A DNA stretch of 34,209 nt, taken from the IMG/VR virus record IMGVR_UViG_3300032293_001369, positions 1 to 34,209 of that record; one strand, 5' to 3'. The position numbers and the translations under genes were made by a program. Shown piece by piece: positions 1 through 8,369 of this stretch; position 1 is the first letter of the stretch; each line of letters opens with the position of its first letter. The stretch comes from a virus. Under the pieces are notes generated by a model. It had not been told where the DNA came from. It saw only the letters and a program-made list of their open reading frames with translations, and did no database searches.

Positions 1-15
1 AGTGCCCGAAACAGA
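1..15. repeat. Left copy of 15-bp terminal direct repeat
   Basis: The first 15 bases, AGTGCCCGAAACAGA, recur exactly at 34193-34207. After them the two ends differ (CC here, GA at the far end). This is what a circular or circularly permuted genome gives when assembled as a linear contig, or it may be a short repeat near the packaging site. Fifteen bases alone cannot prove circularity, but small terminase starting at 64 fits opening near a cos/pac region. Confidence 0.6.
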
Positions 16-63
16 CCGATGTTTTCCTGTGAGCCATAAGCATTGACAGGTGCTTATACCCGC

Positions 64-636
64 ATGAGTCAGAGCCAGATCGCCAAAGCCCTCGGCATCA
101 GCCAGCCGGCGGTGGCCCAACTGGCAAAGAAGGGGATGCCCACCAACTCAGTCGAGGCGGCCCAGGCATGGCGCTCCGCCAACATTGGGGTCAAGCGGGC
201 CAAGGCCACGCCGTCCGCGCCGCGGCCGTCCGCGCCGATGCCCGCGGAGCCGATGCAGCTATCCGACGAACTGGCCGTGACCGACCACATGCGCCGGCTG
301 GCCGTGACGGACTTTGAGAATGCCGGGTCTATTCAAGAACGGGCCGCCGCCAGCCGAACTGTCCGCGACGCCGAAGAGGCGCACGAGACGCGCAAGCGGG
401 ACATGATTAAGAGCGAGCTTGAGTCGCAAACCCTGATGCACCGCGACCAAGTGCAGGCCATCGTTGCCGAAGAGGCTGGCAAGCTGCGCGCCTTACTCGA
501 GGCCATGCCGTCCTCCGTTGCCCAGGCGGCAAACCCTGCCGATCCTGAGTTGGCCCGCGACACCGTGGCCGACTACCTTGAACAAGTTTTTTCTACCCTA
601 AGCAACACCGGCAATGCCCTGCGATTGGATACCTGA
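64..636 (+). CDS. Terminase small subunit (Nu1-like DNA-recognition protein)
   Basis: The protein has 190 aa. The N terminus (about residues 1-30) reads as a helix-turn-helix, with the pattern QIAKALGISQPAVAQLAKKG, typical of small terminases that bind cos/pac DNA and load the large subunit. A Pro/Ala-rich linker (about 50-65) and a charged helical region follow, suited to oligomerisation or large-subunit contact. ATG 64 is preferred over the upstream TTG at 43 because the helix-turn-helix begins directly after it. The hexamer TTGACA (43-48) lies 15 nt before this ATG, as at many other starts here. It overlaps the large terminase by 23 nt, as expected for a packaging pair. The assignment rests on the helix-turn-helix and on position. 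Confidence 0.85.
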   Translation: MSQSQIAKALGISQPAVAQLAKKGMPTNSVEAAQAWRSANIGVKRAKATPSAPRPSAPMPAEPMQLSDELAVTDHMRRLAVTDFENAGSIQERAAASRTVRDAEEAHETRKRDMIKSELESQTLMHRDQVQAIVAEEAGKLRALLEAMPSSVAQAANPADPELARDTVADYLEQVFSTLSNTGNALRLDT

Positions 637-2386
637 TTCAGCCGCGGCGACCCGCGCAACCTGGCGAGCTCAATGGGTTCCGCACCCGAGGCAGTCGGTC
701 ACCGAGTGGGCCGAGGCCAACATCTCCTTCTCGTCTCGCTTTACCTCATCGCCTGGGCCGTTTCGCGTCCGATCTTACCCCTACATGCGCGAATGGCTCG
801 ACGCCTTCCACCCAGCCAGCGGCGTCCGTTCCATGGCCCTGCTTTGCGGCGCCCAGGTGGCTAAGAGCACAGCCATCAAAGTCGGCATGGCTTACCGCCT
901 CTGCCGCGCCCCGGCTCCGGCCCTGTGGGTGCTGGACACCCAGACCAACGCACAGTCGTTTTCCGAGTCTCGATGGCAAGTGATGATCGACGACAACGAA
1001 GTCCTGCGCGCCGAAATGCCAGGCAACAAGGACAAGTTCAAAAACCTCGACCAAGCCTTCCGCCGAATGCACCTCTGGTTCGTCGGATCTAACAGCCCCG
1101 GCAACTTGGCCGGCCGTTCCATCTCGCTCCTCTGTCTCGACGAGGTGGACAAATACAAGACCAAGACCAAGCAGGAGGCCGCCGCCGTCCAGCTGGCCGT
1201 GCAGCGCACCGCGTCCTTTCCGATGGCCCTGATCGTGCAGACCAGCACGCCGACCACGCAGGAAGGTTCGATCTGGAAAGCCTGGCTCGAGGGCGACCAG
1301 CGCCGCTTCTGGGTGCCGTGCCCACATTGCCAAGCAATGACCCTGCTCAACTGGCCAATGATGAAGTGGGACGAAGATGCCAAGATCGACGACAACCGAT
1401 GGGATCTAAAGCGCGTCCGCGAGACCGCCCGCCTAGAGTGCCCGCACTGCGCCGGACACCTGACCGACGCGCTCAAAACCAAAATGCTCCGCGAAGGCGA
1501 ATGGCGCGCGGAAAACCTCGGCGCTCTCCCCGGGCATCGCAGCTATCATCTTTCCGCGCTCTACTCAGTGCGCCGGTCCTTTGGCGCCTTGGCCGTCAAA
1601 TTCCTCCAAGACAAGCAATCCCTCATGGGCTTGCAGGATTTCGTCAACAGCATCCTGGCCGAGCCCTGGGAGGAGGCCATGACCACCGAGAGCCGGCCGC
1701 TTACCGTCGGCGAATACACCCTGCGCCCGCCGGTCGAGGAAGGCACGGCCCGCATCATGGCCGTCGACGTGCAACAGGACTGCTTCTATTTCGTTTGCCG
1801 TTCGTTTGCCAAAGACGGCAGCAGCAAACTCATTGACGAAGGCCGCCTCACCACCTGGGCCGACCTCGAGTTCAAAGTCACCGAGCTCGGCCTCGACACT
1901 CAGCGCAACATTGGCGGCATGATGGCCAAGCTGGTCGTGGTCGACAGCGGCTTCCGCACCGACGAAGTCCTCGATGTGTGCGTTCGCAACCGATACATCC
2001 CGGCCAAAGGCGAAGACCGCCTCGAAGGCTACGGCGTCAAATTCGGCAAATCCCTCCGCAAAGCCATTTCCGTCATCAAGCCCTACCGCCGCGGCTGGTT
2101 CCTCATGCTCTTCAGTTCGCCGGCCGCGCAGGACGTCCTCGAGTGGCTCCGCGGAGGCCAAGGCCCGGCGTGGACCGTGGCTTCTGACGCGAGCGAAGAA
2201 TACAAAGCCCACCTCGATGCCCACCGCAAAGTCATGCGTCGCTCACCCCTGACCGGCCGCGAGACCTACCTCTGGAAACAGATCGGCCGCCGACCCAACC
2301 ACATGCTCGATGCAGAACTGATGATCCTAGCCCTGGCCGAATACGGCAACATCATCAAGCCCGTCGCGGCCGCGCCCACCGATTGA
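614..2386 (+). CDS. Terminase large subunit, GpA family
   Basis: The 590-aa packaging motor has an N-terminal ATPase and a C-terminal nuclease. A Walker A-like loop GAQVAKST is at about residues 79-86, and a Walker B strand LLCLDEVD at about 172-179. Two CPHC knuckles at about 236-239 and 276-279 form the zinc-ribbon insertion seen in lambda gpA-type terminases. Nuclease acidic residues are plausible at D384 (AVDVQQD), D444 (VVVDSG) and D566 (PNHMLDAE). Length and order match the GpA family, which cuts cos sites in lambda-like phages. The stop TGA lies inside a TTGACA hexamer (2383-2388) that precedes the next gene by 16 nt. It acts at the portal vertex with the small subunit. Confidence 0.95.
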   Translation: MPCDWIPDSAAATRATWRAQWVPHPRQSVTEWAEANISFSSRFTSSPGPFRVRSYPYMREWLDAFHPASGVRSMALLCGAQVAKSTAIKVGMAYRLCRAPAPALWVLDTQTNAQSFSESRWQVMIDDNEVLRAEMPGNKDKFKNLDQAFRRMHLWFVGSNSPGNLAGRSISLLCLDEVDKYKTKTKQEAAAVQLAVQRTASFPMALIVQTSTPTTQEGSIWKAWLEGDQRRFWVPCPHCQAMTLLNWPMMKWDEDAKIDDNRWDLKRVRETARLECPHCAGHLTDALKTKMLREGEWRAENLGALPGHRSYHLSALYSVRRSFGALAVKFLQDKQSLMGLQDFVNSILAEPWEEAMTTESRPLTVGEYTLRPPVEEGTARIMAVDVQQDCFYFVCRSFAKDGSSKLIDEGRLTTWADLEFKVTELGLDTQRNIGGMMAKLVVVDSGFRTDEVLDVCVRNRYIPAKGEDRLEGYGVKFGKSLRKAISVIKPYRRGWFLMLFSSPAAQDVLEWLRGGQGPAWTVASDASEEYKAHLDAHRKVMRRSPLTGRETYLWKQIGRRPNHMLDAELMILALAEYGNIIKPVAAAPTD

Positions 2387-2404
2387 CAACCCATCGCGTG
2401 AGCA

Positions 2405-2725
2405 ATGTCGCCACGCTCCTTTGTTTTTAGTGTTTGGGTCTCCAACAGCAAAGACGCCACAAAAACTATCGCGGCCCTAGAGACTATCGCGGCTAATAAC
2501 TTCACGGTTCAGAAGGAAGGCGGCCGCGTCTTGGTCAGCGCCTCGATGGGCGGCAAGTCTTACAGCTACAGCCTGCCCCCTGACCAGACCGCTGGCACTG
2601 TGGCCGAGTTGGCTTTCTACGCCTGGAACCAGATCCGCAGCCTGTCGGACGCCGACCTCGAGCTCTGGCTGACAAGGAAGACCAGCAAGACCGCCATCAT
2701 GGCTTTCAACTACCCGCTTTCATGA
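2405..2725 (+). CDS. Small protein in the head-tail joiner (gpW) position
   Basis: This 106-aa protein lies between large terminase and portal, where lambda encodes the head-tail joiner gpW. A central stretch, TVQKEGGRVLVSAS at about residues 35-48, resembles the basic beta-hairpin region of gpW by eye. The protein is longer than gpW (68 aa), so the link is weak. The C terminus is helical (AELAFYAWNQIRSL). The start ATG is 16 nt after TTGACA (2383-2388), and its stop overlaps the portal start as ATGA. Role as a neck or joiner protein is inferred from position; structure comparison could overturn it. Confidence 0.75.
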   Translation: MSPRSFVFSVWVSNSKDATKTIAALETIAANNFTVQKEGGRVLVSASMGGKSYSYSLPPDQTAGTVAELAFYAWNQIRSLSDADLELWLTRKTSKTAIMAFNYPLS

Positions 2726-4203
2726 AATTAGCCGACCGCTGGAAACTTGTGACCCGTGCCTTCAACCCGAAGGCCCAGAGCTACGACGCCGCCCGGCCGT
2801 CCATCCAGCGCCGCTTTCCATACAACGCCACCGCGGTCGATTCGCACATCGACGTATCCGGCGCCGACCGTGAGCGGCTGATGAAGCTCTCCCGCTGGCT
2901 ATACAATAACGCCCCCTTTCTCCGCGGCCTCGTCAACGAGAAAGCCCGCTACTCGGTCGGCAGCGGAATCCGTCCGCAAGCCCGCTCGGGCGATGAAGCG
3001 TGGGACTTGGCCGCTGAGACTTTCTTCGAGCAGTGGTCCCGCGTAGCCGACGTCCAAGGCCGCTACACCTGGCGGGAAATGCAGCGCATCGCCAGCATCG
3101 CCATCGACCGCGACGGCGAGGTCTTCTTCCGCGCCACCGCGCAGACCACCGGCTATCCCGCCCTGCAACTCATCTTGGCCCACCGCATCGGCGACGCCCG
3201 CTCCTCGATCTACGAGCCGTCCAACCCGACGGCCCGGGAAGGCGGCCAGAACATCATCGACGGCGTGGTGGTCAATCCGCAGCTGCGCCCCATTTTCTAT
3301 CGTTACCTCATGGGCGACGGCATCGACCCATCGTCCCGCTTCGAGGACATCCCTGCCCAGCAACTCATCCACGTCGGCGAGGCCAGCCAGGGCGACGAGC
3401 TCCGCTACGTCACGCCGCTTGCCCCATCGATTAACCACCTTCGAGACGTGGGCGACGCGGTCGGCTTTGAGAAGATGGCCATCAAGATTTCCTCTTACAT
3501 CGCCCTGGCCATCAAGAGCAGCAACCCCCAAGGCGCCGACTTCTTCGGCGAGTCCACCGCCAGCGTCAACGCCCAAGACAACAGCGAGGTCACCGTAGAA
3601 AGCCTCGGCAACGCCGGCGGCGCCATCCCGCGCCTCGGCATGGGCGAAGACCTGATCTCATGGACAAGCAACCGCCCAAGCCAAAACTTCCGCGAGTTTT
3701 GTGACGTCCTTCTGCGCGAAGTCTGCCTTAACCTTGGCGTGCCTTGGGAGTTTGCCGCCCGCCCAGCCGAGGCCGGCGGGGCCGCCCTTCGCGCCGTCTT
3801 GGTCCGCGCGCAACGCACCTTCGAGCAACGCCAAGCCCTTTTGATCGACCGCCTTTGCTCCCGTGTGTGGGCGCACGTCATCACGATCGGGATGCAGCGC
3901 GGCCTCATTCCGCAGAACGACAACTGGTTTAAGGTCGAGTGGCAGCGTCCGGCAGCCGCCTCCGTGGACTACGGCCGCGAGGCCGCCGCCAACTTGAACG
4001 ACGTCCGCTCCGGCCTCCGCACCTATTCGGAAGACTACAGCGAGCGCGGCCTTGAGTGGAAAGACCAGCTACGCCAACGCGCGACCGAAGCCAAGTATCT
4101 GGCCGAACTGGCCGCGGAGTTTGGCATCAGCGCCGACAGCATCGCCACCTTTAATCCGAACCCTGCGCCAGTCACCGCGCCGCCTGTGCCCGATGGCCGT
4201 TGA
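2722..4203 (+). CDS. Portal protein, lambda gpB family
   Basis: The 493-aa portal would form the dodecameric ring at the unique capsid vertex through which DNA is pumped. Family features seen are the N-terminal LSRWLYNNAPFLRGLV segment, RYSVGSGIRPQA (about residues 74-85), the IAIDRDGEVFFR strand and LQLILAHRIG, followed by the long C-terminal region PWEFAARPAEAGGAAL. These are typical of lambda/HK97-neighbour portals of about 500 aa. It overlaps the preceding gene by ATGA and the protease ORF by 11 nt, so it is translationally linked to both. Its stop TGA lies in TTGACC (4200-4205), a one-base variant of the recurring hexamer, 17 nt before an in-frame ATG (4223) of the next gene. Confidence 0.95.
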   Translation: MKLADRWKLVTRAFNPKAQSYDAARPSIQRRFPYNATAVDSHIDVSGADRERLMKLSRWLYNNAPFLRGLVNEKARYSVGSGIRPQARSGDEAWDLAAETFFEQWSRVADVQGRYTWREMQRIASIAIDRDGEVFFRATAQTTGYPALQLILAHRIGDARSSIYEPSNPTAREGGQNIIDGVVVNPQLRPIFYRYLMGDGIDPSSRFEDIPAQQLIHVGEASQGDELRYVTPLAPSINHLRDVGDAVGFEKMAIKISSYIALAIKSSNPQGADFFGESTASVNAQDNSEVTVESLGNAGGAIPRLGMGEDLISWTSNRPSQNFREFCDVLLREVCLNLGVPWEFAARPAEAGGAALRAVLVRAQRTFEQRQALLIDRLCSRVWAHVITIGMQRGLIPQNDNWFKVEWQRPAAASVDYGREAAANLNDVRSGLRTYSEDYSERGLEWKDQLRQRATEAKYLAELAAEFGISADSIATFNPNPAPVTAPPVPDGR

Positions 4204-5602
4204 CCTTCAGCCGACCGAGCTCATGGCCGAGGAGGCCGAGCGCGGCCTTGCCTGGCGCGAAGAATATAATCGCGGCGGCACTGAAGTCGGCGTAGCCCGC
4301 GCCCGCGACATCAAAAACCGCAAGAACCTTTCGCCCGACACCGTCCGCCGCATGAAGTCTTACTTCGCCCGGCACGAGGTGGACAAAGAGGCCGAGGGCT
4401 TCCGCCCCGGGGAAGATGGCTATCCAAGCGCGGGCCGCATCGCATGGGCACTGTGGGGTGCGGACGCCGGTCAGTCGTGGGCCAACCGCAAAAGCGAGGA
4501 ACTTGACAACGAGGCCGAGGGCATGGCCTCAAAGTCCAACTGGTATGCAATTCACAAAGCCTCGGACGGCGAAGCCGAAGTCGAAGTTTCTATTTACGAC
4601 GAGATCGGCTTTGGCGGAGTCACCGCGAAAGACTTCATGGCCGAAGTCAAAAAGCTCAAAGGCCAGCACATTCACCTCCGCATCAATTCCGTCGGAGGCT
4701 CGGTCATCGAAGGCGCTGCCATTTACAATGCCCTGCGACGTCACAAAGGCGGTTTAACCGTTCACGTTGATGGACTTGCAGCGTCGATGGCCTCGGTCAT
4801 CGCCATGGCCGGTGAGGAAGTTTACATCGCCGACAACGCCATGCTGATGATCCACAACCCCTGGTCGATGACCATGGGCGACGCCGACGATCTTCGCAAA
4901 GAGGCCGACGTGCTCGACAAACTCAAGAACACTTTGGTCAACGCCTATGCCCGCAAGACAGGCATGGAGGCCGAGGACATTGCCGCGATGATGGACGAAG
5001 AGACCTGGCTCAACGCCACCCAAAGCGTGGCCATGGGCTTTGCCGACGAGATCGAAGACGGCATCGAGGCCGCGGCCTCTCTTAGCCCGGCCATTGCCCG
5101 CGCGCGCTTTGACACCTTTTCCCATTCTATGGCTCGTAAATCCAAAACCATCCTCGCCGAAGAGGTCGCCGCCGAAGAGGTCGCGCCGGTCGAAGCACCC
5201 GTCATTGACGAGGTCGCCGTTGACAACTCCTCGGAAGCAATGAACGCCGAACTGCAAGCCAAGGTTGACGCCCTCCAGGCCGACCTTGACGCCAAGAACG
5301 CCGAGCAGGCTCAGGCCAGCGAGGACATCGCCAAGGAGATCGAAGCCCTCAAGGCTGAAGTCGACCGCCTCACCGCCGAGTCCGCGGGCAAGGATGACGA
5401 GATCGCCGCTCTGACCGCCGCCTCCAAAAGCGCTGGCGAGCAAGCCGCCGCGATTGTCGCTTCTGTCGGAATCGACGCCGCAACTGTGGTGCCTTCCGAG
5501 CCGGAACTGAGCCCCGCACAAATTTTCAATAGTCTCAACGGCGCCGAAGCCGTCGAGTTCTACCGCAACAACAAGCGCGAAATCCTCGCCTCCGTTTACT
5601 AA
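4193..5602 (+). CDS. Prohead protease (ClpP-like) fused to N-terminal domain and C-terminal scaffold
   Basis: The 469-aa polyprotein has three parts. Residues 1-110 form a small phage domain (VGVARARDIKNRKN, SYFARHEVDK, PSAGRIAWALWG). Residues 111-300 are a ClpP/SppA-type serine protease, with RINSVGGSV for the oxyanion loop, Ser198 in LAASMAS and His221 in MLMIHNPW; the third catalytic residue is not clear to me. Residues 313-469 are a Glu/Ala-rich coiled coil (about 350-430), as expected for a scaffold. A capsid assembly role is clear from position before the coat gene. In-frame ATGs at 4523, 5129 and 5240 each follow a TTGACA by exactly 14 nt, suggesting separate protease and scaffold products. 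ATG 4223, after TTGACC, is an alternative first start. Confidence 0.92.
   Translation: MAVDLQPTELMAEEAERGLAWREEYNRGGTEVGVARARDIKNRKNLSPDTVRRMKSYFARHEVDKEAEGFRPGEDGYPSAGRIAWALWGADAGQSWANRKSEELDNEAEGMASKSNWYAIHKASDGEAEVEVSIYDEIGFGGVTAKDFMAEVKKLKGQHIHLRINSVGGSVIEGAAIYNALRRHKGGLTVHVDGLAASMASVIAMAGEEVYIADNAMLMIHNPWSMTMGDADDLRKEADVLDKLKNTLVNAYARKTGMEAEDIAAMMDEETWLNATQSVAMGFADEIEDGIEAAASLSPAIARARFDTFSHSMARKSKTILAEEVAAEEVAPVEAPVIDEVAVDNSSEAMNAELQAKVDALQADLDAKNAEQAQASEDIAKEIEALKAEVDRLTAESAGKDDEIAALTAASKSAGEQAAAIVASVGIDAATVVPSEPELSPAQIFNSLNGAEAVEFYRNNKREILASVY
5129..5602 (+). CDS. Internal in-frame scaffold product (lambda Nu3-like arrangement)
   Basis: An in-frame ATG at 5129 would give a 157-aa protein starting MARKSKTIL, made only of the acidic, coiled-coil tail of the protease ORF. 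TTGACA at 5109-5114 sits 14 nt before it. A second in-frame ATG at 5240 has TTGACA at 5220-5225, also 14 nt before, and would give 120 aa. In lambda the scaffold Nu3 is made from a start inside protease gene C, so the architecture has precedent. The coiled coil, the basic first residues and the start motif are seen in the sequence; actual internal initiation is inferred. Confidence 0.6.
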   Translation: MARKSKTILAEEVAAEEVAPVEAPVIDEVAVDNSSEAMNAELQAKVDALQADLDAKNAEQAQASEDIAKEIEALKAEVDRLTAESAGKDDEIAALTAASKSAGEQAAAIVASVGIDAATVVPSEPELSPAQIFNSLNGAEAVEFYRNNKREILASVY

Positions 5603-5606
5603 TTTT

Positions 5607-6503
5607 ATGGCAACCATCAACTCCAGCCTCAACGACAAGCTCATCGCCCAAGCGGCGCTTGAAGCCTTCACCGCGGACCTCGAGCCGCTCTCCGTTTTCA
5701 CGACCTCGTACTCCAACGAAGTCGTGCGCCGGGGCGCTTCGGTCGAAGTTCCGCTCATTGCTAACCTCACCGCGACCACATTTAACGACTCATACGAAGT
5801 CGACGGCGGCACGATGAACAAGGTCACGATCAGCGTGGACACCCACAAGATCGTTACCGTCTCCATCTCGGACACCGAATACAGCAAGTCTTCAGTGGCC
5901 GAAGTGACCAAGTTCGCCACCCAGCAGGGCCGCGCCCTGGCTCAGTCGGTGCTGACTTCGTTCTACAACCTCTTCGTCACCACGGCCTCCAGCGCCGCGC
6001 AGTTCAGCGCGACCTTGACCAACCTGTCCGCGTTCACCATCACGAACGCCCGCAGCCTCCGCAAGGCGCTCTCCGACGAGAAGGCTCCAATCAGCGACCG
6101 CGCGCTTATCCTCAACACGACCCTCTACGACAGCCTTCTGTCGCAGTCCGGCCTGTTGGATGCTTCTGCCTTCGGCGCCCGTGACGTCATCAGCGAAGGC
6201 CGCGTTCCCCGCGTCCTCGGCATGAACGTCTACGAGAGCATGATCCTCCCGACCAACAGCATCACGCTGTCGGCCCTGGCGGTTCATCCCTCGGCCGCAG
6301 CCATCGCCGTCCGCGCCCTCGAGCCCCAAGCCCCCAGCGAATACCTGGCGGCCACGGTGGTCACCGAGCCCATGAGCGGCCTGACCCTCGGCTATCGCCG
6401 GCATTACAACCCTTCGAGCGGCAAGCACTTCGTTTCTTTCGAGTGCGTGTTCGGAGCCTCCCGCGCCATCACCGGCGCCGCGAAGCTCGGCCTCGGAGCG
6501 TAA
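5607..6503 (+). CDS. Major capsid (coat) protein
   Basis: The 298-aa protein lies directly after the protease/scaffold, 4 nt downstream, and is followed by a strong terminator, the usual setting for the main coat gene. It starts with a flexible N-terminal arm, then SVEVPLIANLTATTF, a long helix (ATQQGRALAQSVLTSFYNLF) and ALILNTTLYDSLL, consistent with the spine helix and P-domain of an HK97-like fold. The late part GRVPRVLGMNVYES is typical of coat proteins. No catalytic motif is visible. No separate decoration gene (gpD-like) sits between scaffold and coat. No SD or TTGACA precedes it; the 5-nt leader may rely on coupling to the upstream ORF. Confidence 0.88.
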   Translation: MATINSSLNDKLIAQAALEAFTADLEPLSVFTTSYSNEVVRRGASVEVPLIANLTATTFNDSYEVDGGTMNKVTISVDTHKIVTVSISDTEYSKSSVAEVTKFATQQGRALAQSVLTSFYNLFVTTASSAAQFSATLTNLSAFTITNARSLRKALSDEKAPISDRALILNTTLYDSLLSQSGLLDASAFGARDVISEGRVPRVLGMNVYESMILPTNSITLSALAVHPSAAAIAVRALEPQAPSEYLAATVVTEPMSGLTLGYRRHYNPSSGKHFVSFECVFGASRAITGAAKLGLGA

Positions 6504-6529
6504 GTCTAGTCTCCAAATCAAATACGAAG

Positions 6530-6553
6530 CCCCCGGCCAACGCCGGGGGTTTT
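6530..6553 (+). terminator. Rho-independent terminator after the coat gene
   Basis: An 8-bp perfect GC stem, CCCCCGGC (6530-6537) with GCCGGGGG (6542-6549), closes a CAAC loop and is followed by TTTTCGTTTTG. It separates the coat gene from the glycosyltransferase and would keep coat transcripts abundant relative to downstream genes. TTGACA of the next gene begins at 6561. Confidence 0.88.
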
Positions 6554-6584
6554 CGTTTTGTTGACAAAGCTTCACCGCCCAGAG

Positions 6585-8369
6585 ATGGAGAACCCAAGCC
6601 CGCGCGAGCAGATCGCGCTTTGTGTAATCGTCGGCAACGAACCCAAACGGCTGGACCGTTGCCTTACCGAATTTGCCCCAGCCGTTAGCGAGATGGTGGT
6701 AGTCCATGCCACCGGGGCCGAAGCCAAGAGCATCAAGATTGCCGAGGTTTGCCAGAAGCACGGCGCGACCTACGACGTCTATGCCAACGCTCCGGGCAAC
6801 GAGTGGCCACACGTCGATGACTTTGGCGCAGCCCGCCAGCGGTCCTTTGACCTCGCCACTAAGCCCTGGGCGCTGTGGGTCGACGCCGACGATACCGCCG
6901 GCCCCGACTTCTCCAGCGGCCTGCACGAGCTTCTGACTAAGTTTGGTCCCGACTTCGATGCCTTCGCCCTCTACCATGACGTGGCCGGCCGCGGCATCGC
7001 CCACAACATCCGCGAGCGCCTCGTGCGGCGTGACCAGGGCAAGTGGGTCAACCGCATCCACGAGAACTTTCAACTCGTCCCAGAGGCCCGCATTGCCCGC
7101 TGTGACGCCCCGGTTGTCGTGCATCTGCCCGACGATGAACCCAAGCAGGGGAGCAACCGCAACCTGACCATCCTCGAGAGCATCCCCGAGGCCGACCGCA
7201 GCTTAAGTGAACTCTACCATCTCCATGGCGAATACATGGGCGCCGGCCGCAAGACCGAAGCCATGGCCCTGGCTAAACAAGCCCTAGCCAGCCCCAGCCT
7301 CCAGCCGACCGAACGCTACGAGCTTTGCCTTAACATTTGCGAACTGGCGCGCCCTCCGATCCTTGAGACCGGCTCGGCCGAATACAAAGCCATGCTCACG
7401 GCCCTGCATTCGGCCTACCGCACGCAACCCAACCGCCGAGAAGCCTTGGCCCTGCTCGGCGCCATGCACCTCGACCTGGGCGACATGGTGACGGCCGAAG
7501 CCTACCTCCGCAGCATGATGGCCCTGCCCCGGCCGATCGAGAAACAATGGACCCACCGCGACGGCCTCTACGGATGGGCAGGGGAGACCCTCTGGACCCA
7601 ATGGCTCCGCATGGCCGGGCAGAAAGAGAAGGCCGACCAGATCGAAACCGCGCGCATCGCCGCCCACAAATATCCCATTTCCATTTGCCACCCTACCCGG
7701 GGCCGCGCCCAACAGGCCGCCGCCACCCGCAAACGCTGGCTTGATTCTGCCGCCGATCCCGAACGCATTGAGTACATCTTTGGCTTTTCGGCTGACGATG
7801 AAGAGTCCGTCGATTTGCTCTCCCGCTTCCGCCACGCCGTCAGCCCGGCGGGCCACCTCGAGCGCCCAGGCGGGACCGCCGTCCAGAATTACAACGCCGC
7901 GACCAATGCGGCCACGGGCAAGATCATCATCACCGCTCAGGATGACGTCTTCCCGCCCCTGCACTGGGACAAGCAAGTCACCCAGGCGCTGGCCTCCCAC
8001 GTCGACGCCGACCAGCCGGCCATCCTGCAAATCCGAGACGGCTACCGCAACGACCGGCTCATGGTCACCTTTTGCGTGACCCGGCCAACCTTTGCCAAGC
8101 TCGGCTACGGCCAGCAAAACATCTTGGCCCCCGACTATCCGGGCATCTTCTCGGACACCGAGTTCAGTATGCGCGCCGAGAAAAGCGGCTTGCTCGTTGC
8201 CTCCGACTTGGTCTTCAAGCACGAGCACCCCTTCTGGAATCCGGCCGTGCCGTCGGACGATACCTACGCCATGGAGAACTCATCTGATGCCTACAAGGTG
8301 GGGGAGGCCATCTTCCGCCGCCGCAATCCCGACCTCGTGCCGCAGGCTGACACCGCCCCCAGCGCATGA
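6585..8369 (+). CDS. Two-domain glycosyltransferase (GT2-type), with TPR-like middle
   Basis: The 594-aa protein has an N-terminal GT2-like domain (about residues 10-180: LCVIVGNE for the nucleotide-sugar strand, DADD at 100-103 as the metal-binding DxD, WVNRIHENF). A helical region resembling TPR repeats follows (about 200-350). A second GT-like domain (about 363-555) has ISICHPTRGR, TAQDDV at 450-455 as a second DxD-type site, and FSDTEFSMRA. It likely transfers sugar from a nucleotide-sugar in the cytoplasm; donor and acceptor are unknown. Its place between the coat and the connector genes suggests a virion protein as acceptor. ATG 6585 follows TTGACA (6561-6566) by 18 nt; an upstream TTG at 6558 is possible. 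Its stop overlaps the next gene by ATGA. Confidence 0.87.
   Translation: MENPSPREQIALCVIVGNEPKRLDRCLTEFAPAVSEMVVVHATGAEAKSIKIAEVCQKHGATYDVYANAPGNEWPHVDDFGAARQRSFDLATKPWALWVDADDTAGPDFSSGLHELLTKFGPDFDAFALYHDVAGRGIAHNIRERLVRRDQGKWVNRIHENFQLVPEARIARCDAPVVVHLPDDEPKQGSNRNLTILESIPEADRSLSELYHLHGEYMGAGRKTEAMALAKQALASPSLQPTERYELCLNICELARPPILETGSAEYKAMLTALHSAYRTQPNRREALALLGAMHLDLGDMVTAEAYLRSMMALPRPIEKQWTHRDGLYGWAGETLWTQWLRMAGQKEKADQIETARIAAHKYPISICHPTRGRAQQAAATRKRWLDSAADPERIEYIFGFSADDEESVDLLSRFRHAVSPAGHLERPGGTAVQNYNAATNAATGKIIITAQDDVFPPLHWDKQVTQALASHVDADQPAILQIRDGYRNDRLMVTFCVTRPTFAKLGYGQQNILAPDYPGIFSDTEFSMRAEKSGLLVASDLVFKHEHPFWNPAVPSDDTYAMENSSDAYKVGEAIFRRRNPDLVPQADTAPSA

Noticed and set aside
4754-5920. 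Minus-strand ORF of 388 aa
   Set aside because: Antisense of the protease/scaffold and the coat start, made open by codon bias; the plus-strand protein has clear protease motifs.
5892-7124. Long minus-strand ORF of 410 aa
   Set aside because: It is the mirror of the coat and glycosyltransferase genes, with no start signal, and its composition follows the G/C third positions of the opposite strand.
7284-8228. Minus-strand ORF of 314 aa
   Set aside because: Antisense of the glycosyltransferase; no motif and no start signal.
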